This document shows, piece after piece, positions 26,216-34,990 of a DNA stretch of 43,417 nt. Both the position numbers and the translations under genes were made by a program. Every line of letters begins with the position of its first letter. The first letter of the stretch is position 1. The stretch comes from Vulgatibacter sp035565615 (GTDB lineage: Bacteria > Myxococcota > Myxococcia > Myxococcales > Vulgatibacteraceae). Under the pieces are notes generated by a model. The model did no database searches, was not told where the DNA came from, and saw only the letters and a list, made by a program, of their open reading frames with translations. The stretch is taken from assembly GCA_035565615.1 (NCBI GenBank), contig DATMSB010000150.1:1-43417 (forward strand). Direction: 5' to 3'.

Positions 26216-26962
26216 TCAGCTCCTCGAAGGCGGCAGCGGGCGGAGGTTGCGCTGCTTGCCGGCGGCCGCGTCGGCCTTCGCGTTCATGGCCGCCGCCCCC
26301 CTGCGATCGCCGCGGCGCTCGAGGAACCGCGCGAGCTGCCGCAGGGGCGCCTCCTTGCCGGGCTGGCGCTTCACCAGGAGGTCGAGCTGCTTGCGCGCCT
26401 CCTTGTATCGGCCCGCGCCCTCGAGGGCGTCGGCGTAGCGGCTCCGCAGGCCGTGATCGTCGGGGAGCTCCTCCACCACCCTGGCGTACTCGGCCGCGGC
26501 CTGGTCGTGCCGCGAGAGCCGGGCCAGCACCGCCGCGTACCGCGCGCGGACCTGGGGCCGTTCCGGGAGGAGATCGAGCGACCTCGAGAGCGAGCGCGCC
26601 GCCGCGTCGTCGTCGCCCGAGAGCTCGGCGAGCTCGCCGATGAGGCGGTGGAGGCGCGGGTTGCGGGCGTTCGCCGCCGCCAGCCGCTCGAGGTCGGCGC
26701 GGGCCTCGGCCACGCCCTCCCGTCGGGCGATCGCCAGCTCGGCGCGCTCCAGGTACGGGAGCGGCCAGGTCGGCGACCGCTCGATGGCGGCGTCGAAGCC
26801 CACCTCGGCGACGTCGGGTTCGTCTTCGCTGCGAAGGTACCGGCCCCAGTCGAGGAGTGAAGGGACACCCTCGCGGGCGGCCGTCGCAGGCGCGGCCGCA
26901 GCGGCGGCCGCCGGAGTCACGAGAACGAGGAGGAGGACAGGGACAATGGAGTGTTTGATCAT
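26216..26962 (-). CDS. Secreted TPR-repeat protein
   Basis: From the ATG at 26962 the product has 248 residues; an in-frame ATG at 26974 would add four. A signal peptide (MIKHSIVPVLLLVLVTPAAA) is followed by about six tetratricopeptide-like helical repeats (for example 'FDAAIERSPTWPLPYLERAELAIA', 'YARVVEELPDDHGLRSRYADALEGAG' in part, 'LDLLVKRQPGKEAPLRQLARFLE' in part). TPR solenoids bind partner proteins. No enzyme motif is present. The gene is divergent from mutS2 and convergent with the kinase-like gene. No obvious Shine-Dalgarno decides between the starts. Confidence 0.78.
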   Translation of the reverse strand: MIKHSIVPVLLLVLVTPAAAAAAAPATAAREGVPSLLDWGRYLRSEDEPDVAEVGFDAAIERSPTWPLPYLERAELAIARREGVAEARADLERLAAANARNPRLHRLIGELAELSGDDDAAARSLSRSLDLLPERPQVRARYAAVLARLSRHDQAAAEYARVVEELPDDHGLRSRYADALEGAGRYKEARKQLDLLVKRQPGKEAPLRQLARFLERRGDRRGAAAMNAKADAAAGKQRNLRPLPPSRS

Positions 26963-27057
26963 GATACCGGGCATGATAGGGGGCCCCGACCGCCGGACCA
27001 AGAGATCGTCCACCTCCTCACGGTCCAAGCGTGTGGAAATCCGGGAGAAGCACCTAC

Positions 27058-29451
27058 ATGACCTCGTTCCAGGCAGCTCCTCGCACCCTGCGCGACCTCG
27101 GGTGGCCCAGCATCGTCGAAGCGCTGGCCGCCCGCACCCAGACCGCGCGCGGGCGGTCGCTCGCCCTCGAGCTCCCGTTCCTCGCCGGACGCACCGAGAT
27201 CGAGGCGTCGCTCGCCCGGATCGCGGAGATCCGCGAACTCCTGCGCAAGGAGCTCTCCCTTCCCCTGGGCGGGGCCGAAGACGTCCGGGAGCTCCTCGCC
27301 TTCGCCGCGAAGGGGGCCATCCTCGAGCCGGCCCAGCTCGTCTCCTGCGCGAGGCTGATCCGCGCGGCGAGCCGGGTGCGCGCGTTCCTCCACGAGCGGC
27401 GGCTGGAGGCCCCGCTCCTCGCCGGCATGGCGGGCCGGCTCCCGGAGGCGTCGGTCCTCGCCGCGCGCATCGAGTCGGCGTTCGAGCCGTCGGGGCGGCT
27501 GAAGGACGTCGCCAGCACCATGCTGGGATCCCTGCGCGACCGCGTCCGCGGGCTGCACGACCAGATCAGGGGGCGGCTCGAGGCGCTGATGGGGGATCCC
27601 GCCTTCGCCTCGACGCTGCGGGACGAGTACCTCTCGATCCGCAACGATCGCTACGTCGTCCCGGTGAACGCGTCCTTCCGCTCCAAGGTGCCGGGCATCG
27701 TCCACAACGCCTCCAACTCGGGCCAGACCCTCTTCGTCGAGCCCCAGGCGATCGTGGGCCTCGGCAACGATCTCTCCATCGCGCAGTCGATGGCGGCGGA
27801 GGAGGAGCGACGCATCCTCCAGGGGCTCAGCGGCGATCTCGCAGGCCGATCGGACGAGCTGGTCGAGGCGGTGGAGATCCTGGGTGCGCTCGATCGGATC
27901 GAGGCCTGCGGACGCCTCGCCGACGACCTGGACGCCGCGGCTCCCGCCCTCGAGGACGCCCGCGCCCCCCTCTCGCTCGTGCAGGCGCGGCACCCGCTCC
28001 TCGTGCTGCAGGGCAAGCGCGTCGTGGCCAACGACATCGCGCTGGGGCCGGGCCAGCGGGCGCTGGTGGTGTCGGGCCCGAACGCGGGCGGGAAGACGGT
28101 CACCATCACCACGGTGGGCCTCTGCGCGCTGCTGGCGCGGGCGGGCCTGCCCATCCCCGCGCAGGCCGGCTCCCGCATGCCCCTCTTCGACTCCGTCTGG
28201 AGCGCCATCGGGGACGATCAGGACCTCGCCCGCGACCTGTCCACCTTCTCCGCGCACCTCACCACCCTCCGCGAGATCCTCGCCCGCGCCGGGCACGGCA
28301 GCCTCGCCCTCGTCGACGAGATCGCGGCGGACACCGATCCCCGGGAGGGCGCGGCGCTGGCGTCCGCCATCCTCGGGGTCCTGGTGGACCGGGGCGCGCA
28401 GGTCCTGGTGACCACGCATCTGGAGGAGCTCAAGGCGCTGGGCCTCGGCGATCCTCGCTTCGGCAACGCCCGGGTGGGCCTCGATCCGCGCACCCTCGCG
28501 CCCACCTTCCGGCTCGAGCTCGGAGAGGTCGGGCTGTCGAGCGCCATCGAGATCGCGGCCAGAGTCGGCCTGCCCCACGAGGTCCTCGAGCGAGCGCGCG
28601 GCGCGCTCCACGGCGGCAGCACCCTCACCCGGGCCCTCGGCGCGCTCGACGCCGAGCGGCGAGAGCTGGAGGAGGAGCGGCTGCGGCTCGAGGAGGAGCG
28701 ACGGGAGGGGATGCGCCTGCGCGCGGAGCTGGAGGAGGCCCGCGCCTCCGCCGAGACCGCCAGGCGCGAGGCGGAGGCGAAGGTGCGCGAGGAGCTGCGC
28801 GCGGAGCTCGAGGAGGCGCGGCGCGAGGTGGGCGAGCTCCTCGCCCGGCTCACCGCGAAGCCGACGGTCTCCGCCGCCGTCCAGGCGCAGAAGGCGCTCC
28901 AGGAGAAGGCGGCGGCGCAGGAGTGGGCGGCGCGGCGGGCGAAGGCCCAGGCGACCGCCGCCGAGGAGCGAGCCACGCTGCCGGCCACCGCGATCCGCCC
29001 GGGGATGCGGGTGCGGGTGGCGAGCCTGGGCCGGGACGCCGAGGTCGTCGAGCTCGGCGCCCGGGAGGCCCTGGTGGCGGTGGGCGCCATGAAGACGCGG
29101 GTGCCCCTGGACGACCTGGTCCCCGTCGCGGGCAAGCCGCCGAAGGCGCCGGCGCGCGGCCGCAGGCGCGGGGTGGAGACCGTGGTGGCCGGCGCGATCG
29201 CGGCCCCCGAGGCGCGCTGCGACGTGCGCGGCCTGCGGGCCGACGAGGCCATCCGCGAGATCGAGCTCACCCTCGATCGCGCCTACTCCGAGGGGCCGTC
29301 GGTGGTGTCGATCCTCCACGGGCACGGCACCGGGGCGCTGAAGCGGGCGGTGCGCGAGGCGCTCGAGGCGTCCCCCTACGTGGCGACCTCCCGCCCGGGC
29401 GAGCGGCACGAGGGCGGCGACGCGGTCACGATCGTGGAGCTTCGAAGCTGA
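27058..29451 (+). CDS. mutS2: MutS2-family ATPase/endonuclease
   Basis: The product has 797 residues. The order is an N-terminal clamp/core domain, a MutS-type ATPase with Walker A 'SGPNAGGKT' (338-346) and a Walker B-like 'LALVDEIAADTDPREG', a long Glu/Arg coiled coil (about 520-640), then a C-terminal Smr domain (about 721-797) with 'RGLRADEAI' and the HGHGTG signature. MutS2 proteins act on recombination intermediates and, in some species, on collided ribosomes or mRNA, through the Smr domain. The ATG at 27058 follows GGGAGAAG. A small ORF begins 44 bp downstream. Confidence 0.95.
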   Translation: MTSFQAAPRTLRDLGWPSIVEALAARTQTARGRSLALELPFLAGRTEIEASLARIAEIRELLRKELSLPLGGAEDVRELLAFAAKGAILEPAQLVSCARLIRAASRVRAFLHERRLEAPLLAGMAGRLPEASVLAARIESAFEPSGRLKDVASTMLGSLRDRVRGLHDQIRGRLEALMGDPAFASTLRDEYLSIRNDRYVVPVNASFRSKVPGIVHNASNSGQTLFVEPQAIVGLGNDLSIAQSMAAEEERRILQGLSGDLAGRSDELVEAVEILGALDRIEACGRLADDLDAAAPALEDARAPLSLVQARHPLLVLQGKRVVANDIALGPGQRALVVSGPNAGGKTVTITTVGLCALLARAGLPIPAQAGSRMPLFDSVWSAIGDDQDLARDLSTFSAHLTTLREILARAGHGSLALVDEIAADTDPREGAALASAILGVLVDRGAQVLVTTHLEELKALGLGDPRFGNARVGLDPRTLAPTFRLELGEVGLSSAIEIAARVGLPHEVLERARGALHGGSTLTRALGALDAERRELEEERLRLEEERREGMRLRAELEEARASAETARREAEAKVREELRAELEEARREVGELLARLTAKPTVSAAVQAQKALQEKAAAQEWAARRAKAQATAAEERATLPATAIRPGMRVRVASLGRDAEVVELGAREALVAVGAMKTRVPLDDLVPVAGKPPKAPARGRRRGVETVVAGAIAAPEARCDVRGLRADEAIREIELTLDRAYSEGPSVVSILHGHGTGALKRAVREALEASPYVATSRPGERHEGGDAVTIVELRS

Positions 29452-29495
29452 CGATTCGATGGATCCGCCCCATCTTGATCGGGCGAGGCGACGAA

Positions 29496-29699
29496 ATGGG
29501 GAAGCAGCGATCGCAGCAGGAGCGGAAGATCTCCTCCGTCACCGGATCCACGGCGGGATCGGAGCCGGGGTGGAGCGAGCTGACCCGCCGCAAGAGCAGC
29601 CCGCCGGCGATGGAGCGGGGGATCCCGGAGGAGGCGTCCCGGGAGCTCTGGGAGCCCCAGGAGATCGAGGAGCCGATCGCGCCCGACACCGAGCGCTGA
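29496..29699 (+). CDS. Small acidic/charged hypothetical protein (67 aa)
   Basis: The ATG at 29496 has GAGG seven nt upstream. The product is hydrophilic with no hydrophobic segment: a basic N-terminus (MGKQRSQQERK), a Gly/Ser/Thr stretch, and an acidic C-terminus (WEPQEIEEPIAPDTER). No family is recognised. It follows mutS2 by 44 bp on the same strand and ends 12 bp before the convergent rnr stop. The good Shine-Dalgarno and filling of the gap support it, but short ORFs are common at this GC content. Confidence 0.45.
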   Translation: MGKQRSQQERKISSVTGSTAGSEPGWSELTRRKSSPPAMERGIPEEASRELWEPQEIEEPIAPDTER

Positions 29700-29711
29700 T
29701 CGACGCCGCCC

Positions 29712-32441
29712 TCACCTCCTCCGGGCGCGCTCCGCCTTCCCGGGCCGCTGCTTGCGCGGGCCGCCGTTCCCCTTTCCCTTCTGCCGCTGGGCCGAGGCGC
29801 GCCCCTCGTCGGCGGTGCCGGTGCGCCCGGCCTTGCCGCGGCGGCCGCGCTCCTTCGCGCGGAGCCGATCGATCGCGGCCTTGAGGGCCGCCCGCCCCGG
29901 GGAATCGCCGGCCGACTCGGTCCCGGTCAGCATGGCGAGGCTCACCTGCCGCTTGGCGAGGTCCACCGAGGCGATCTCGACCCGGACCGGATCGCCGATG
30001 GCGAAGGAGCGGCCGGTCTGCGGGAAGACGAGCCGATGTCGCTCCTCGTCGAGCTCCCAGCGAGTGCCCAGCCCCTCGGCGCGCACCAGGCCCTCCACCG
30101 GGATCTCGTCGAGCTCGGCGAAGAAGCCGAACTCCGTGAGCGCGATCACCGTGGCGTCGAAGGCCTCGCCCACCTCGTCCTGCACGAAGAGGCACTTGAA
30201 GTACTGGTCGATCTCGCGCTCCGCCTCCGTCGCGGCCCGCTCTCGCTCCGACGCGTGCGCCGCCAGGACCCCGAGGTGCTCCTCGAGTCGATCTCGATCG
30301 CGGCCCCTGGGACTCCTGCCGGCGCGCCTCCAGTGCTCCTTGAGCAGGCGGTGCACGACGAGGTCGGGGTACCTCCGGATCGGCGAGGTGAAGTGCAGGT
30401 AGTGATCCGCCGCCAGGCCGTAGTGCCCGATGTTCTCCGGCTGGTAGGTCGCCTGCATCATCGAGCGCAGCATCAGCGAGTTGAGGGCCCGCTCCTGCGG
30501 CGTCCCCTCGATCTGGCGAAGCACCGCCGCCAGGCGCTTGGGCGGCATCCCCTCCTCCACCTCGAACGCGAACCCGACGGATCGGGCGAGGCTCGCGAAC
30601 CGCTCCAGCTTCTCCGGATCCGGCTCGTCGTGGACCCGGTAGACGGTGGGGAGATCGCGGTCGGAGAAGTGCCGGGCCACCGCCTCGTTGGCGGCGAGCA
30701 TGAACTCCTCGATCAGCCGGTGGGCGTCGTTGCGCTCCCGGCGCACGATCGCGGTGGGGAGCATGTGCTCGTCGAGCACCGCCTTGGCCTCGGGGAGGTC
30801 GAAGTCCAGCGCGCCCCGGAGGGTGCGCTGCCGCCGCAGCTCTCGGGCCAGCTCCCCGGCGAGGAGCAGATCCTCCTCCAGCGCCTTCAGCTCGGGGGGC
30901 GTCCTCCCCGCGAGGACCTCCGCCACCTGCTCGTAGGTACACCGGGCGTGCGACCGCATCACACCTTCGTAGATCTGGGCCTCCACCGGACGCCCCTCCG
31001 CGTCGAGGGCGAGATCGCAGACCGTGCAGAGGCGATCCTCCCCCGGGTTGAGGGAGCAGATCCCGTTGGAGAGCCGCTCCGGCAGCATCGGCAGCACGTG
31101 GTTCGGGAAGTAGACCGACGTGCCGCGGGCGAGGGCCTCCTCGTCGAGCCGGGTGCCGGGCCGCACGTAGTGGGCCACGTCGGCGATCGCCACCACCAGC
31201 CGGAACCCACCGCTCGGCAGCCGCTCCACGCAGACGGCGTCGTCGAAGTCTCGCGCGTCCTCGCCGTCGATGGTCACGAGGCGCAGCGAGCGCAGATCCC
31301 GCCGCCCCGCCACCTCCGCCTCGGTGACGCGATCGGGGATCGCGTCCGCCTCCGCCAGGACGTCGGCGGGGAACTCCTCGGCGAAGCCGTGGGCGTACGC
31401 CACCTCGAGGACCTCGATGATCGGATCGCCGGGCTCCCCCACCACCCGGACGACCTCGCCCCGCAGGCCTTCGCCCCCCTCGGCGTAGTCGGTGATGGCG
31501 ACCTTCACCACCTGGCCGACCTTCACGCCCTTGGCCGGCTTCACCTCCACCGCGCGCGGCAGGGTGGGATCCACGGGCGCCGCGAAGGCGGTCCGGCCCC
31601 TCGCCTCGTAGGTGCCGAGGAAGTGGCGGCGGCGATGCGAGAGGATCTCCTCGAGGACGCCGGCGTCGCGGCCGAACTTGCCCCGGACGATCCGGACCCG
31701 GACCAGGTCGCCGTCCATCGCGCCGACGAGCTCGTGGGGCGGGAGGAAGACGTCTTCTCCAGGGAGCCCCTGCTTGCGCTCGACGAAGCCGTAGCCCTCC
31801 GGCCGCAAGGTCAGCGTGCCGATCGTCTCGTCGAACCGGAGGCGGGGGCCGGCGGCCGGACCCTTGCGGGCGGCGCGGCGCCCCCGATCGTCGCGGCCGC
31901 CCACGGGCGCGGCCCCGGGTCGCCTCCCCTTGGGAGCCACCGGCTCGAGGCGCCGCGTCCGGCCCGCCTTCGCGGCGAACGCGCCGCCTCGCGTCGGCCG
32001 CAGCGAGACCTCCTCCTCGAGGGTGGCCGGCGTGCGCGCCGCGGCACGCCCCTTCTTCTTCGGCGGGACCTCCTCCGGCGCGCGCTGCCGTGAAGCGCGC
32101 CGCTCGCCCCCAGCAGGCCGCCCGCGGCCCGGCGGGGCCTCGGCTTCCAGGGCGGATGGGCGCCGTCCCTTCTCCTTCGCGGCGGGCGCCGAGGGAGCGG
32201 CAGCGCGCGTCCGGCGCCCCTTCGGCCGCTCGACCACCACCGTGGGCTGCACCGCCTTCGCCAGGCGGAAGCGGCGCCCCTCCCGCTCCAGCTTCCCCGC
32301 TCGGGTGAGCTCGCGCAAGCGCTGCTGCATCGCCTTGTACTCGCCGGGATGGAACCCCGCCTCCTCCGCGATCCGCCGAGCGGAGAGGGGGCCACCGCCG
32401 GCGCGCCTTAGGGCGGTTAGAATCTTTTCGTCGTTGGGCAT
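29712..32441 (-). CDS. rnr: Ribonuclease R with basic insertion
   Basis: The product has 909 residues. It has an N-terminal winged helix (about 1-65), a Lys/Arg/Ala/Pro-rich low-complexity segment (about 70-200), cold-shock domains (from 'IGTLTLRPEGYGFVER'), the RNB catalytic domain with 'DGEDARDFDDAV' (D392, D398, D400, D401) and 'HFTSPIRRYPDLVVHRLL', an S1 domain (about 770-850), and a basic tail. It degrades structured RNA 3' to 5' and takes part in rRNA and trans-translation mRNA quality control. The long insertion between winged helix and cold-shock domain is not in E. coli RNase R and may bind RNA. No clear Shine-Dalgarno precedes the ATG at 32441. It is divergent from moeA. Confidence 0.94.
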   Translation of the reverse strand: MPNDEKILTALRRAGGGPLSARRIAEEAGFHPGEYKAMQQRLRELTRAGKLEREGRRFRLAKAVQPTVVVERPKGRRTRAAAPSAPAAKEKGRRPSALEAEAPPGRGRPAGGERRASRQRAPEEVPPKKKGRAAARTPATLEEEVSLRPTRGGAFAAKAGRTRRLEPVAPKGRRPGAAPVGGRDDRGRRAARKGPAAGPRLRFDETIGTLTLRPEGYGFVERKQGLPGEDVFLPPHELVGAMDGDLVRVRIVRGKFGRDAGVLEEILSHRRRHFLGTYEARGRTAFAAPVDPTLPRAVEVKPAKGVKVGQVVKVAITDYAEGGEGLRGEVVRVVGEPGDPIIEVLEVAYAHGFAEEFPADVLAEADAIPDRVTEAEVAGRRDLRSLRLVTIDGEDARDFDDAVCVERLPSGGFRLVVAIADVAHYVRPGTRLDEEALARGTSVYFPNHVLPMLPERLSNGICSLNPGEDRLCTVCDLALDAEGRPVEAQIYEGVMRSHARCTYEQVAEVLAGRTPPELKALEEDLLLAGELARELRRQRTLRGALDFDLPEAKAVLDEHMLPTAIVRRERNDAHRLIEEFMLAANEAVARHFSDRDLPTVYRVHDEPDPEKLERFASLARSVGFAFEVEEGMPPKRLAAVLRQIEGTPQERALNSLMLRSMMQATYQPENIGHYGLAADHYLHFTSPIRRYPDLVVHRLLKEHWRRAGRSPRGRDRDRLEEHLGVLAAHASERERAATEAEREIDQYFKCLFVQDEVGEAFDATVIALTEFGFFAELDEIPVEGLVRAEGLGTRWELDEERHRLVFPQTGRSFAIGDPVRVEIASVDLAKRQVSLAMLTGTESAGDSPGRAALKAAIDRLRAKERGRRGKAGRTGTADEGRASAQRQKGKGNGGPRKQRPGKAERARRR

Positions 32442-32493
32442 CGGCCGTTACATGCGCATGAATCCTCGCGCACGGGAAGCGAAAGGCGGCGAC

Positions 32494-33684
32494 GTGGACG
32501 AGTTGCTCGGATGGGAGGAGGCGGTCGCCACGATCACCGGCGCGCTCGGGCCGCTGCCGGCCGAGGAGGTCGACCTCGAGGAAGCGCACGGCCGCGCCCT
32601 GGCGCAGGACGTCCGCCTCCCCCGCGACCTCCCCACCTTCGACAACAGCGCGATGGATGGCTGGGCCCTGCGGGCGGCGGACGCCCCCTCCCCCGGCACC
32701 GCGCTGCGGGTGGTGGGCCAGCGCGCGGCCGGATCGACGCCCGGCGAGGCGCTGCGCCCCGGGGAGGCGGTCCGGATCTTCACGGGCGCTCCCCTCCCCC
32801 CCGGCGCCGACTGCGTCGTCCGGCAGGAGGACGCCTCCCCCGAGGGCGATCGGGTCCAGCTCGGGATCGCGGCGGAACAGGGGGCGTTCGTCCGCCCCGC
32901 CGGCGAGGACGGGCGCCGGGGCGAGGTCGCCCTCGCCGCGGGTGCCGAGCTCCGGCCCGCCGAGCTGGGCAGGCTGGCGGCCCTGGGCTTGACGCGGGTG
33001 CGCGTGCACCGGAGGCCGTCGGTGGGGATCCTCTCCTCCGGCGACGAGCTCGTCGGGCCGGGCGAGGCGTTTCGGGAAGGCGCGGTCTACGAGAGCAACG
33101 GCGTGGCGCTCTCGGCTGCGGCGCGGGAGGCGGGCGCCGATCCCTTGCGCCTGGGCACCGCGCGGGACCTCCCCGGCGAGGCGGAGGCGCTGCTGCGCCG
33201 GGCAGACGGATGCGACGCGATCGTCACCTGCGGCGGCGCGTCGGTGGGCGAGCGGGATCTGGTGAAGGGCGCGCTCCTCGCCCTGGGGGCCGAGGCGATC
33301 TTCTGGCGGATCGCGATCAAGCCGGGGAAGCCCTTCGGCTTCTACCGCCTCCCGGGCGGGACCCCCGTCTTCCTGCTCCCCGGCAACCCCGCCTCCGCCG
33401 GCGTCACCTTCGAGATCTTCGTCCGCCCGGCCCTGCGCCGGCTGGCGGGGCTCTCCGGGCACGGCCGACAGGAGGTCTCGCTCCCTCTCAATGCCGCGCA
33501 GCGAAAGCCTCCGGGCCTCACCCTCTTCGTGCGGGGCAACGCGGTGGACGACGCGTTCGTGGCGTCTCCCCACCAGTCGAGCGGGCTGACACGATCCCTG
33601 GTCGGCCAGCGGGCGCTCGCGATCCTGCCTGCGGGGCGCGGAGGGTTCGAGGCGGGCGAGCGGGTGCGCTGCCGCTTCGTCTGA
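32494..33684 (+). CDS. moeA: Molybdopterin molybdenumtransferase MoeA
   Basis: The product has 396 residues from the GTG at 32494, chosen because AAAGG lies eight nt upstream and the family begins here ('DELLGWEEAVATI'). In-frame ATGs at 32452 and 32458 have no Shine-Dalgarno and almost touch the rnr start. Family motifs: 'LPTFDNSAMDGWAL', 'RIFTGAPLPPGADCVVRQED', 'GILSSGDELV', 'SNGVALSAAAREAG', 'TCGGASVGERDLVK', 'KPGKPFGFY' and 'LPGNPASAGVTF'. MoeA inserts molybdate into adenylated molybdopterin in cofactor synthesis. It ends four bp before the convergent rhodanese-like gene. A weak -10 (TAGAAT, 32417-32422) lies upstream. Confidence 0.93.
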   Translation: MDELLGWEEAVATITGALGPLPAEEVDLEEAHGRALAQDVRLPRDLPTFDNSAMDGWALRAADAPSPGTALRVVGQRAAGSTPGEALRPGEAVRIFTGAPLPPGADCVVRQEDASPEGDRVQLGIAAEQGAFVRPAGEDGRRGEVALAAGAELRPAELGRLAALGLTRVRVHRRPSVGILSSGDELVGPGEAFREGAVYESNGVALSAAAREAGADPLRLGTARDLPGEAEALLRRADGCDAIVTCGGASVGERDLVKGALLALGAEAIFWRIAIKPGKPFGFYRLPGGTPVFLLPGNPASAGVTFEIFVRPALRRLAGLSGHGRQEVSLPLNAAQRKPPGLTLFVRGNAVDDAFVASPHQSSGLTRSLVGQRALAILPAGRGGFEAGERVRCRFV

Positions 33685-33688
33685 GCGA

Positions 33689-34036
33689 TCAGCGGATGGG
33701 CTCGGTGGGGCCGCCGGCCTTCACGTAGGCGTCGAAGCCGCCCTCGATCAGGTAGACGTCGGTGAAGCCGTCCCGGAGCAGCTCGAACGCCAGCTCCTCC
33801 TGCTGCGGGAGGTCCGCCAGGAGGATCAGCCCGCGCCCCTTGGGGATCTCGTTCCGCCGCGCGAGGATCTCGTCGCGGCGGAGGCGGATGGCGCCCATCA
33901 TCGTCTCGCCGCTCGCCCTCCAGGCGCGCTGGCTGCGCGCGTCCACCACGGAGAAGCTCTCCCCGTGGGCGATCCGCCTGCGGAGCTCGTCGGGGTGGAT
34001 GAGGGTGTACGCCAGCCCGCCCTGCGCGACCTGCAT
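33689..34036 (-). CDS. Rhodanese-like protein lacking the catalytic Cys
   Basis: The product has 115 residues and is a single rhodanese fold: 'FSVVDARSQRAW' (28-39), 'MGAIRLRRDEI' (47-57) and 'DVYLIEGGFDAYVKAG' (93-108). The active-site loop, normally C-x-x-G-x-R/S after a buried strand, reads 'LILLADLPQQEE' (70-81). The position of the catalytic Cys is Ala74 or Asp75, and there is no Cys in the whole protein. It therefore cannot form a persulfide and is probably a binding or regulatory homologue. GGAGG is four nt before the ATG. Confidence 0.85.
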   Translation of the reverse strand: MQVAQGGLAYTLIHPDELRRRIAHGESFSVVDARSQRAWRASGETMMGAIRLRRDEILARRNEIPKGRGLILLADLPQQEELAFELLRDGFTDVYLIEGGFDAYVKAGGPTEPIR

Positions 34037-34405
34037 GTGTCCTCCGAAAAGGGCCGGCTCGCGCGGCTCCCCCTAGAAGCCCCGTCGCCGACGCCCACGC
34101 GCGAGCCGACCCTACGCCAAAGCCTGCGCATCGGCGCGCTGACGGGCAGTCACCGAATGGGCCCGCGCATGGGGACTTCCCGGAGGTGTGGGCTTGCTCG
34201 GCGGGCCTGGATGGCGAGGGAGCGGCGAGCGCTCGGGGCGCTACGCCCATTGGCCTTGGAGCGGCAGAGGCAGCGGGCGTCCTGCCGTCGGGGCGCGCCG
34301 GAGGCAGCGGGTGCTACGGCGCCGAGGCCCGGCGGGGGCAGCGCGTCACGGCATCGCGGATCGGCCCGGGCGGCCGGCATCGAGGATTGGAGGGGGCAGC
34401 GGGCG
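34037..34405. other. Gene-free stretch with degenerate 34-bp periodic repeat
   Basis: This 369-bp stretch separates merR from the rhodanese-like gene. No ORF with plausible composition or start is seen. Copies of GGCAGCGGG(C/T)G or near matches occur at 34269, 34303, 34337 and 34395; the first three are spaced exactly 34 bp apart. Confidence 0.5.
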
Positions 34406-34990
34406 CTATTCGTGGGCGCAGCGACCGGATGTCGCGCCGCGGGGAATCGAATCGGCTGCGCCCACGACCACCTTCATGATCCGCGGCGTACCCGACTGCG
34501 CGACCACGCCGCAGGTGCCGCAGGCGTGCTGCGCGAGCGGGGCGTTGCACGATCGGCAAGGCTTGAGGGCGGCCAGCGCGGCGGAGAACTCGCCCTGCAG
34601 TCTCAGGAGGGCGCTCAGCCGCTGCTGGGTGCGCGCGAGTTGCCGGTGGAGGGCCACGCCGAACTTCTCCGCCAGCTCGGGTGCGCTGGCGCATCCCTCG
34701 CGGATCCGGAGCAGCTCCTTGATCTCCTCGAGGGAGAGGGCGAGCTCCCGCAGGTCCGTGATGAGGGTGAGCCGCTCGAGATCCGCCTCGGTGTAGAGAC
34801 GGCGCCCGCCCTTCGCCACGTGGGTGGGCTCGAGGAGTCCTGCCTCCTCGTAGAACCGAACCGTACGCAGGGTGGTGCCCGTCCGGCGCGCGAGATCGCC
34901 GGTGCTCAGCGTGGCGCCGTGCTCGTCGGTGGACGCTTCCCTGGTCGATTCGTGAACTTCCAAGCGGTACGACCCCACTCGATCCCTCAT
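34406..34990 (-). CDS. MerR-family regulator with C-terminal CX2C-X8-CX2C motif
   Basis: The product has 194 residues. The ATG at 34990 overlaps the lipB-Nudix stop (ATGA), which supports this start; a GTG at 34978 with GAGG six nt upstream is the alternative. A MerR winged helix (about residues 28-95: 'LSTGDLARRTGTTLRTVRFY', 'GGRRLYTEADLERL') is followed by a dimerisation coiled coil, then Cys145, Cys148, Cys157 and Cys160 ('CRSCNAPLAQHACGTC'), likely a small zinc or redox-sensing knuckle. A basic tail follows. Translational coupling to the pyruvate dehydrogenase/lipoate genes suggests it regulates them. The inducer is unknown. Confidence 0.86.
   Translation of the reverse strand: MRDRVGSYRLEVHESTREASTDEHGATLSTGDLARRTGTTLRTVRFYEEAGLLEPTHVAKGGRRLYTEADLERLTLITDLRELALSLEEIKELLRIREGCASAPELAEKFGVALHRQLARTQQRLSALLRLQGEFSAALAALKPCRSCNAPLAQHACGTCGVVAQSGTPRIMKVVVGAADSIPRGATSGRCAHE

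Noticed and set aside
26959..29409. A minus-strand open frame of about 816 codons opposite mutS2
   Set aside because: It is a GC-driven shadow; MutS2 on the plus strand has all family motifs.
34186..34479. 97-codon plus-strand open frame in the merR/rhodanese gap
   Set aside because: It is low-complexity Ala/Gly/Arg composition, overlaps the merR 3' end and coincides with a repeat.
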